Positions 1 to 5,279 of a stretch of DNA of 5,279 nt are shown here, piece after piece; position 1 is the stretch's first letter; every line of letters begins with the position of its first letter. The DNA is from Paracoccaceae bacterium. Its GTDB lineage: Bacteria > Pseudomonadota > Alphaproteobacteria > Rhodobacterales > Rhodobacteraceae. Made by a program: the position numbers and the translations under genes. Where the stretch lies: NCBI GenBank assembly GCA_002400675.1, contig NVQY01000243.1, positions 1-5,279 of the forward strand. The letters run 5' to 3'. The notes beneath the pieces were generated by a model, which did no database searches, was not told the DNA's origin, and saw nothing but the letters and a program-made list of their open reading frames with translations.

Positions 1-269
1 CCCACGCCCGCCTGAGCGGCCTGACGCACGTGATCGGCATCTTCGTGATGCTGGAAAAACCCATCGACTTTGGATCGATTGATCGTCAGCCGGTGGATAT
101 CGCTTTTGCGCTGTTTGCCCCCGAAGATGCGGGTGTTGAACATCTCAAGGCGTTGGCGTTGGTGTCACGCACCCTGCGCGAACCGGCCTTGTGTTCAAAA
201 CTGCGGGCAAATCTGGATTCAACCACGCTTTACGCGATCCTGACCGAATCGCAGCAGCAGGCGGCGTAG
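1..269 (+). CDS. ptsN: PTS IIA-like nitrogen regulatory protein PtsN (EIIA-Ntr), C-terminal part, 5' truncated by window edge
   Basis: The frame is open from the left edge and ends at a TAG at 267-269, giving 88 visible codons. It begins with the last two bases of a codon that is probably Pro, followed by H-A-R-L (His at 3-5). This matches the PHxxL loop of EIIA-Ntr proteins, whose histidine is phosphorylated by the phosphocarrier NPr. Further family-type sequence follows: GIFVMLEKPIDF, QPVDIAFALFAPE, and a helix EHLKALALVSRTLRE. About 88 residues after the active His agrees with the usual length of around 150-165 aa, so the C-terminus is complete and the N-terminal half is missing. In proteobacteria PtsN is a cytosolic regulator at the end of the PtsP-NPr-PtsN chain, tied to nitrogen, potassium and carbon status, and often encoded near rpoN and hpf. 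A GTG at 30-32 is in frame but lies inside the conserved domain, so it is not the start. Family call is firm; physiological role in this strain is not visible. Confidence 0.93.
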   Translation, partial: HARLSGLTHVIGIFVMLEKPIDFGSIDRQPVDIAFALFAPEDAGVEHLKALALVSRTLREPALCSKLRANLDSTTLYAILTESQQQAA

Positions 270-271
270 GG

Positions 272-1708
272 TCAGGTGTCTTGCGCCCACGCGCCAAACC
301 CGAACAACATGTAATCGCGCTGGTAAACATCGCTGATCAACGCCTCAAGATCGGCGTCATGGATATCGCCCAGCGTAAACGGTGTGTCGCCCTCAATTGC
401 CCCAAGGGGTTTGGGCGAGTTATGCCCCACCTGCCGCGCGATCAGCGGCAGCATTTCGGACAATTCGTCCTCGCGCAGAACATGGTCAGGGGATGCAAAA
501 TCCGCAAAGCTGGCCACGGCCTGCGCCTGGGTTCCCCACGCAGAATCGACCCGGATCGCGGTTTGGCCCGCCAGATTCTTGCGCACGAATTCCAGAAATG
601 CCTCGAACCCGCGCCGGTGATCGGCCCGGGTCCATGGCTTTTTAGAATTCTGACCGGGAATCGGCATTTTGAACTGTTTGCGCAGGGTCTCGCGCAGCTG
701 TGTGTAGCTGCCTTCGCCGGTATTCAGAATCCGGCGGCAAAACACCGAATGCGCCCGCGCGGCCGGGTGACGCAGCACCGTAAAGGAGCGGTGGCCGGGG
801 TGTTTGCGTTTCCATACGCGCAGTTGTTTCTGGTTCATTCGGGTTAACAGATCGTGCGGCCCGACCCCGTCCAGCCCGGCCAGCCAGTCGATCACTTCGG
901 CCTCTGGCCCGCCGCGAATCGGCAGGTACATCAGGGCGGTGTTTTCGCACGCCACATAGCTGGGGACACCCGCACCGCGTCGCGGTTCGAAATTCGGCGT
1001 GCGCGACAGGTTGAACCGGTCCAGCCCGGCCAGCGCCTTTTCCATCTCGGCCAGATTGGACACTTTGGCCGAAATCGGGCTGGGGTTCTGCGGTTTCAGG
1101 CTTTTGTCCAGCGCATCCAGTCGCCCGACCACCCCTAGCCAGCCGGCCAAACCGTTCATGACATCCAGACTTTGCAGGTCTTCATAGGCCAGATAGAACG
1201 GCGTTTGCCCGGTGCATTGCAGACGGTTCAGCAACGTCACCTGAAAATCCTGCAACGCCTCTACATGGCTCAGAAATTCGGGGGCATCAAACACCGCGCG
1301 CGCCTCTTTGCGGCGTTTGACGTCGGTCAGTTTCCACTGGCCTGTCGCCTGTGCGATCTTCCACGAGACATAGCTGTCCAGCGGATTACGGGTCAGGATG
1401 ATCTTGGCGCACCGCCGATCATTCAGCGCGATTTCAAGCGCCCGTGGGTCGTGGTCGTGAAAGAATCGGAATCCCCGCAGTGCGCCGGGTTCATCGCGGA
1501 TGGTGCCGATCAAATGCGCGGGGTTCTGGTCGCGTTGATCGCGCGAGACCCCCAGGATTTCGGTCTTGTTGGGATAGCCGATGAAATGCGGATTGAACGC
1601 CTCGCCGTGGCAGGAAAGGCCGTCAATGGCATTCAGGTTGGTTTCCAGAAAGTTGGACCCGGTGCGCATTTCGGCGCAGACGATGAAATAGTCAAAAAGT
1701 TCGCTCAT
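272..1708 (-). CDS. PAPS-dependent sulfotransferase, NodH/Stf0-like N-terminal half plus a second sulfotransferase-like half
   Basis: This 478-aa protein starts at ATG 1706-1708 and stops at TGA 272-274. The N-terminal half (about residues 1-245) resembles NodH/Stf0 sulfotransferases, which move sulfate from PAPS to a sugar hydroxyl. It has a 5'-phosphosulfate loop (RTGSNFLE, 15-22), a conserved HGEAFNP (34-40) whose Glu is a plausible catalytic base by recalled analogy to Stf0, and a 3'-phosphate site (R107, S115 in TRNPLDSYVSW). The C-terminal half (about 246-478) repeats the pattern: a weak loop MYLPIRGG (260-267), VLRHPAARAHS (311-321, R313/S321), a W..Q element near 391-394, and the ending DVYQRDYMLFGF, typical of the Sulfotransfer_2 family. 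No signal peptide or membrane segment is seen, so it should act in the cytoplasm. The start lies 6 nt after the GT14 stop without a clear ribosome binding site, suggesting translational coupling. Homologues in roseobacters are, as I recall, often labelled 'nodulation protein NodH'; the acceptor here is unknown and need not be a Nod factor. Confidence 0.88.
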   Translation of the reverse strand: MSELFDYFIVCAEMRTGSNFLETNLNAIDGLSCHGEAFNPHFIGYPNKTEILGVSRDQRDQNPAHLIGTIRDEPGALRGFRFFHDHDPRALEIALNDRRCAKIILTRNPLDSYVSWKIAQATGQWKLTDVKRRKEARAVFDAPEFLSHVEALQDFQVTLLNRLQCTGQTPFYLAYEDLQSLDVMNGLAGWLGVVGRLDALDKSLKPQNPSPISAKVSNLAEMEKALAGLDRFNLSRTPNFEPRRGAGVPSYVACENTALMYLPIRGGPEAEVIDWLAGLDGVGPHDLLTRMNQKQLRVWKRKHPGHRSFTVLRHPAARAHSVFCRRILNTGEGSYTQLRETLRKQFKMPIPGQNSKKPWTRADHRRGFEAFLEFVRKNLAGQTAIRVDSAWGTQAQAVASFADFASPDHVLREDELSEMLPLIARQVGHNSPKPLGAIEGDTPFTLGDIHDADLEALISDVYQRDYMLFGFGAWAQDT

Positions 1709-1714
1709 GCCGAT

Positions 1715-3412
1715 CTATCGCACCAGATAAGGTTTACGGGGCAATTGAGGCTGATTGACCGGGGCCTGTTCAACCGGGAAATCGCCCATCAGGTAGGGGT
1801 GCATCCCCTGGTTTTTGAGGTTTTGCAGGAACTGCCCAAACCCTTCCAGATCGACCATTGTTGGTGCCTCGCTTAGCCGGCGCTGACTGACCGGCCCGAT
1901 TTCGTCAATAATTGCCTGTATCGGCTCCATCGGGGCCTCGATGAATTCGGCCATCGTCCAGATCCGAATGCGCGCCTTGGCGTCGGTGTTGCGCAGGATA
2001 TCCAGATGCTCGCTTTCGATTTTCTGGTAAAGGGCGGCATCCTTGCGCAGATCGGCGAAATTGCGGTTCGACTTGAACAAGGGCACGGCCCAGGCCCCCG
2101 AGATCACCGAAATCTGCGCGTTGGGATCGCGCGAAATCATCCAGTTGACCTCTTGATTGTCCTGCGGGCCGAACTGAAAACACTGCCGTTCGCCGCGCGT
2201 GTTCCAGATCAGGCTGGTCAGAAATGATTGTGGCGCATAGTCGCGATGCGCGGCACTGTCACTTAGCGCGCCATTGATCAGGGTCTGCCCATTGGCCAGT
2301 TCGGCCCTGTCCGGGGCAAACAGATGGCCATGCACCCGCGCGTCAGTGGCCTTTGCCAGCCACGTTTCGAAGTTTTCGAACAATTCGGTAAAGCCCTGAA
2401 ACATCGAATAAGGGTTAGATGTCAGGCCGTTTTCCCAGTGATAATTCGGCATCCGGCTTTGCATATAAAGACCGGGGCGCCCACGGGTTCGCCGTTCAAC
2501 CGCCTTGGCAAAGATGCGGTCGATCTTGCCGGGGTTGGGTTCGGTTTTCTTCATCGCCGCCGAACTATCAGTCAGGAACGCCTGATAAAGCCGTTCGGCC
2601 CGCGGCCAGATCTTGCGCGCGACAAAGCAGTCGGACCGGCGCAGCAGTTGCAGGTGGTCATCGTAGAAAATATGCGGTTTGCCCTGAAAATCGAACTTGG
2701 ACAGGGTCAGTGACCGGCTTTCGATATTGCTGGAGTAGAGCCGCGCAAGCGTCTGGTAATAGCTTTCATCAGGAATCCAGACGCGGCGGAAATACTGGTC
2801 GTAGGTTTCGCGTTCCGGGTCCTGCAAGATCGCCGAAAGGGTCTGGCGCGACAGGCACCACCACTGGCTGCCCATATGCGGCACCAGCCCGGCGGGAATC
2901 TTGCGTTTGAACCCAACCCGTCGCTGAAGCGTGACATAGCGATCAAACAGATACCGGTGCTTTTTCCACGAAAAAGGAAAGCGCATGGTGAAACGTTCAT
3001 GATCCAGCCCGCCGACCGTCCACGGCACGTCTGCGGTTGTTGCGCTTTCGATGAAATCGGTGCGCGGGCGTTCGGCAAGGTAGTTGATCAGTTCCTCGAC
3101 CGGACGCAGCGGCAGGCATGACCCCGACGCCAGATAGACGTGCGATACTTCGTCAAACTCGGACAGCATCAATTCGCACGCGGATTGCGACGCGGCAACG
3201 ATGCCCCATGTGCCCCATTCGCATTTGTGGCGCTTGGAGAACCGCACGAGCGGGTCAAACGACAGGATTTTTTCGAACGCCCGGCAGGCGGCGCGCGGCA
3301 CGTTCTGATCCACATGCAACACCACCGGACAGCCCGCCGCCGTCCAGTGGCGCACCACCTGTTCCGCCCGGTCAAGGGCGGTGTGAACCAGCATGACAAT
3401 ACCGACCGTCAC
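1715..3412 (-). CDS. GT14 (Branch, core-2/beta-1,6-N-acetylglucosaminyltransferase-like) glycosyltransferase with uncharacterised C-terminal domain
   Basis: This 565-aa protein starts at GTG 3410-3412 and stops at TAG 1715-1717. The first 255 or so residues follow the GT14/Branch pattern: a first strand VGIVMLVHTALDRAEQVV (3-20), HVDQN (33-37), WGTWGIV (66-72), ASGSCLPLRP (95-104, the counterpart of the family's SGxDxPL), GSQWWCLSR (181-189) and IPDESYYQTL (213-222), whose acidic pair is the usual catalytic region. GT14 enzymes transfer GlcNAc (or xylose in some) from UDP-sugar; donor and acceptor here are inferred only. A basic linker (about 265-315) leads to a C-terminal region (about 315-565) that I cannot assign to a known fold; a DUF annotation may exist in databases. 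No membrane segment or signal peptide is visible, unlike animal Golgi GT14 enzymes, which are type II membrane proteins. The GTG start is favoured because strand 1 begins at once and GAAAGGCGG lies upstream (AAAGG with 9-nt spacing). It follows the GT2 gene by 19 nt. Confidence 0.87.
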   Translation of the reverse strand: MTVGIVMLVHTALDRAEQVVRHWTAAGCPVVLHVDQNVPRAACRAFEKILSFDPLVRFSKRHKCEWGTWGIVAASQSACELMLSEFDEVSHVYLASGSCLPLRPVEELINYLAERPRTDFIESATTADVPWTVGGLDHERFTMRFPFSWKKHRYLFDRYVTLQRRVGFKRKIPAGLVPHMGSQWWCLSRQTLSAILQDPERETYDQYFRRVWIPDESYYQTLARLYSSNIESRSLTLSKFDFQGKPHIFYDDHLQLLRRSDCFVARKIWPRAERLYQAFLTDSSAAMKKTEPNPGKIDRIFAKAVERRTRGRPGLYMQSRMPNYHWENGLTSNPYSMFQGFTELFENFETWLAKATDARVHGHLFAPDRAELANGQTLINGALSDSAAHRDYAPQSFLTSLIWNTRGERQCFQFGPQDNQEVNWMISRDPNAQISVISGAWAVPLFKSNRNFADLRKDAALYQKIESEHLDILRNTDAKARIRIWTMAEFIEAPMEPIQAIIDEIGPVSQRRLSEAPTMVDLEGFGQFLQNLKNQGMHPYLMGDFPVEQAPVNQPQLPRKPYLVR

Positions 3413-3421
3413 GATGTACCG

Positions 3422-3426
3422 CCTTT
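3422..3426 (-). promoter_or_regulatory. Ribosome binding site of the GT14 gene
   Basis: On the minus strand the sequence GAAAGGCGGTACATC precedes the GTG. AAAGG lies 9 nt before it, a good Shine-Dalgarno distance. This supports GTG 3410-3412 over later in-frame ATG codons, which would cut into the first beta strand. Confidence 0.6.
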
Positions 3427-3431
3427 CGCGA

Positions 3432-4442
3432 TCATGCCCAGTTCCCCTTGGACATCAGGCCCAAAATCTCAAGCTGGCGCCAGTTTATATACTTTTCACT
3501 GAATTTGCACCAAAGGTCCGGGTCATCCTTGAGGCTATCGGCGTAGGCGCGATATTCGACCGAGGCGGCGTAATGCTGGCCGCGATCAATCTCTTCGGCG
3601 GCCTTGGCGGTAAATGTGTCGAGGAATTTCGCGTGCAGCAACACGCCAGAGGCCTTTTCCCCGCCCCATTCGTCGTAAACCTGATTCAACCCGCGCGGCA
3701 ACAGCATGTGGGTGGAACTGACGTAGGTATATTTCCGGTCCCATTTGACCAGCGGTATCTTGTTTAGCGCCGGGGCCTTTTCCGGCATGTCGCGAAAGAA
3801 CACCCGGCTGCGCGGGCCGCCCTGAATCCACAGGTTACCGAATTTCTTGTTCTTTTTCTGGGTATAGTTGCCGGAATCGAACCAACTGGCGATCTCAATC
3901 GGGTTGCGCCCCTCTTCATAGGGTTGTTCGTCAAGCCGCCCCTTTGGGTACATGTCCAGCAACATCGCGCTGAACGATTTGATCGACGAGGCATCCAGCC
4001 AATCGGTCAACGCCCGCAGCGGGCGGGTGTCGCAGAACGGATAGACCAGAAACTCATCCGGATCGACCACGAGGCACCAATGGCCATGCGCGTGTTTCTT
4101 CTGCAACCAGTTCAGCCAGTCGACACCAAAACGCGCGCGTTTGTACCCCGCACGGGTGTGCCACACGGACACATCCGGTTGCCCGGACAGGTAATCAAGC
4201 GATCCATCGGTGCTGTCATTGTCAACGACAATAAAGTGCCCGACGCCCATGTCCCTGTAATAGTTCAGGAAAAACGGCAGGCGCACCCGTTCGTTGCGCA
4301 GGGTGCAGAATACAAGGATATCGTCCTGACGAATTTGATCCGTTCGATCGGCAACAGATCTCAGGTCGCGGCGTTTTCTGAACGCGCGAATTCGCCAGCG
4401 CTGCCGCTGGAGCCGAAGGCGGTATGATTGCCATACGCCCAG
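3432..4442 (-). CDS. GT2-like glycosyltransferase (GT-A fold), probable non-canonical CTG start
   Basis: The stop is TGA at 3432-3434. A GTG at 4284-4286 would give 284 aa, but it falls inside the conserved block LRNERVRLPFFLNYY and would remove the first beta strand (DDILVFCTL) of the GT-A fold. The frame is open upstream to the TGA of the preceding gene and contains no in-frame ATG, GTG or TTG. The best candidate is CTG at 4440-4442, giving 336 aa, with AAGGGG 6 nt upstream; this placement would align with the usual N-terminus of relatives (M-G-x-W-x-S-Y pattern, from memory). Numbered from that CTG: arginine-rich segment 8-25, LRNER 48-52, VVDNDSTDG 72-80, VDPDEF 126-131 (DxD-type nucleotide-sugar/metal site), and THMLLP about 244-249. 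The C-terminal part ends with a helical YINWRQLEILGLM. It is probably a cytosolic or membrane-associated sugar transferase of the PF13704-like group. Sugar and acceptor are unknown. The coding assignment is firm; the exact start is not. Confidence 0.85.
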   Translation of the reverse strand: MGVWQSYRLRLQRQRWRIRAFRKRRDLRSVADRTDQIRQDDILVFCTLRNERVRLPFFLNYYRDMGVGHFIVVDNDSTDGSLDYLSGQPDVSVWHTRAGYKRARFGVDWLNWLQKKHAHGHWCLVVDPDEFLVYPFCDTRPLRALTDWLDASSIKSFSAMLLDMYPKGRLDEQPYEEGRNPIEIASWFDSGNYTQKKNKKFGNLWIQGGPRSRVFFRDMPEKAPALNKIPLVKWDRKYTYVSSTHMLLPRGLNQVYDEWGGEKASGVLLHAKFLDTFTAKAAEEIDRGQHYAASVEYRAYADSLKDDPDLWCKFSEKYINWRQLEILGLMSKGNWA

Positions 4443-4448
4443 TTCTTG

Positions 4449-4454
4449 CCCCTT
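4449..4454 (-). promoter_or_regulatory. Probable ribosome binding site supporting the CTG start of the GT2 gene
   Basis: On the minus strand AAGGGG is followed by CAAGAA and then CTG (4440-4442), a 6-nt spacer. It is the only purine-rich, anti-16S-like stretch between the GT4 stop and the conserved GT2 domain. It could also serve the out-of-frame ATG at 4432-4434 (spacing 14 nt, less favourable). Confidence 0.5.
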
Positions 4455-4490
4455 TGCCTGGTTACCAATCCCGACCGCAGGACATGCGTA

Positions 4491-5279
4491 TCAGGCGAAC
4501 CTTAAAACGGTGTTGAAATGCGCGTCCCATGTCGGCGGGACAAACGCAGACCCAACAGGCCGCATTTCATCGTTGCCACGGTCCTGCAACAGACTCTTGA
4601 TGGCTTGTTGCCATTGATAACGCTCTGTTGCGCTTACGTAAACTGGAATGTCTGCCAATATTTCACGGATCACCGGCAGGTCAGAGCTGATGATGGGGAC
4701 GCCCAGGGTGGCGGCTTCGACGGGGGGCAGGCCAAAGCCTTCGGCGTGGCTGGGAAACAGCAGCCCACGCGACCCTGCCAGCAGGGCGGTGACGACGCCA
4801 TCGGGCAGGCCGGACAGTTCTTTCACCGCGCCCTGATTGGCGCGCGCATCAAGGCGGGTGAACACAGGTTCATTGTTCCAGCCACGCCGGCCGATGATCA
4901 GGAGTGTGGGGGCGTCGGTTTCCCGTTCCAGATCATCCCAGATGTCCAGCAACAGATCGTGGCCCTTGCGCGGCTCGATGGTGCCGAGGATCACGAAATA
5001 AGGGCGGTCTGGTTTCAGGTCAGGCGGCAGGGGGGCAGCAACCGGCACCTCTATGCCCAGATGCGCGACAATCATCGGCGGCACGTCGCCCAAACCCTGC
5101 ATATGCGCGGTGACACGGGTTTGCGTGTCCTGAGAATTGCAGATGATCAGGTCGGCGCGCGCCTGTACCCGCCGCAGCAGGGTGCGGAATTTGATCGGCG
5201 TGCCGGGGCGTTGGAATTGCGGGAAATCCAGCGGAATGGTGTCGTGGATCAGCACGTTGATGCGCGCATTGGTGCGGTG
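4491..5279 (-). CDS. GT4-family (glycosyltransferase group 1) enzyme, 5' end beyond the window
   Basis: The frame is open from the right edge (reading H-R-T-N-A-R-I-N) to the TGA at 4491-4493, giving 262 visible codons. A GTG at 5253-5255 is in frame but sits inside the continuous sequence INVLIHDTIPLDFP, so it is an internal valine and the real start lies outside. Visible GT-B features, numbered from the edge, are HDTIPL (12-17), the inter-domain segment ADLIICNSQDT (42-52), the start of the nucleotide-binding domain FVILGTIEPRKGHDLLL (95-111) with its donor-phosphate basic pair, and SHAEGFGLPPVEA (177-189) containing the EX7E motif (E180, E188) of retaining GT4 enzymes. A GVPIISSDLPVIREI segment follows. 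Relatives include mannosyltransferases, but the donor sugar cannot be read from the sequence. An N-terminal portion of roughly 80-120 residues is probably missing. It is the first visible gene of the four-gene minus-strand run. Confidence 0.92.
   Translation of the reverse strand, partial: HRTNARINVLIHDTIPLDFPQFQRPGTPIKFRTLLRRVQARADLIICNSQDTQTRVTAHMQGLGDVPPMIVAHLGIEVPVAAPLPPDLKPDRPYFVILGTIEPRKGHDLLLDIWDDLERETDAPTLLIIGRRGWNNEPVFTRLDARANQGAVKELSGLPDGVVTALLAGSRGLLFPSHAEGFGLPPVEAATLGVPIISSDLPVIREILADIPVYVSATERYQWQQAIKSLLQDRGNDEMRPVGSAFVPPTWDAHFNTVLRFA

Noticed and set aside
255..300. Possible terminator hairpin between ptsN and the sulfotransferase
   Set aside because: Only about 4-bp GGCG/CGCC arms with a long loop and no T-run on either strand; not a credible intrinsic terminator.
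191..847. Plus-strand open frame (218 codons) overlapping the end of ptsN and antisense to the sulfotransferase
   Set aside because: It overlaps ptsN in another frame, has arginine/proline-rich low-information sequence and no motif; explained by codon bias of the opposite strand.
1172..1876. Long plus-strand open frame (234 codons) across the sulfotransferase/GT14 junction
   Set aside because: It is antisense to two well-supported genes, shows no recognisable domain, and is of the kind expected opposite GC-rich coding sequence.
2419..2910. Plus-strand 163-codon frame inside the GT14 gene
   Set aside because: Antisense shadow with no domain and biased composition (Arg/Gly/Ser), fully contained within a convincing gene.
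4222..4434. Minus-strand 70-codon frame starting at the ATG at 4432-4434, just upstream of the GT2 domain
   Set aside because: It overlaps the conserved GT2 N-terminus in a different frame, and its own sequence is Pro/Ala/Ser-rich without family resemblance. Kept only as an alternative start if a frameshift or sequencing error exists.
4443..4490. Possible internal promoter between the GT4 and GT2 genes
   Set aside because: The 48-nt gap shows no convincing -35/-10 pair; the small TGGT-A-ACCA inverted repeat is too short to be called an operator.

Overview
The window looks like part of the chromosome of a high-GC alphaproteobacterium, most likely a marine Rhodobacteraceae (Roseobacter-type) strain. 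This rests on recalled similarity of the encoded proteins (a PtsN of alphaproteobacterial type, a NodH-like sulfotransferase, a bacterial GT14 'Branch' glycosyltransferase with a long C-terminal extension) and on the GC-rich third positions. No database search was possible.

Layout: at the left edge, on the plus strand, is the C-terminal half of ptsN (nitrogen PTS EIIA), a conserved housekeeping regulator; the window opens almost exactly at its phosphorylated histidine. The rest of the window is filled by four tightly packed minus-strand genes, read from right to left: a GT4-type glycosyltransferase (N-terminus beyond the right edge), a GT2-type glycosyltransferase, a GT14 (core-2/beta-1,6-GlcNAc-transferase-like) protein with an uncharacterised C-terminal domain, and a two-domain sulfotransferase. 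Gaps between the four are about 48, 19 and 6 nt, which fits one operon. The last gene converges on ptsN with only 2 nt between the stop codons. There is no gene-free stretch over 300 bases, and I see no RNA gene, mobile element, CRISPR array, intrinsic terminator or promoter; the operon promoter presumably lies beyond the right edge.

Taken together, the four genes look like cytoplasmic enzymes that assemble a glycan (three sugar transfers) and sulfate it (PAPS-dependent). The product could be a capsule or exopolysaccharide unit, a glycolipid or an LPS decoration. No flippase, polymerase, initiating transferase or PAPS-synthesis gene is in the window, so the product cannot be named.

Most worth a second look: the GT2 gene seems to need a CTG start; the sulfotransferase carries a second sulfotransferase-like half with a degenerate PAPS loop; the GT14 protein has an unexplained C-terminal domain of about 230-250 residues; and the GT2/GT14 junction contains an 8-codon minicistron linked by ATGA and GTGA overlaps.
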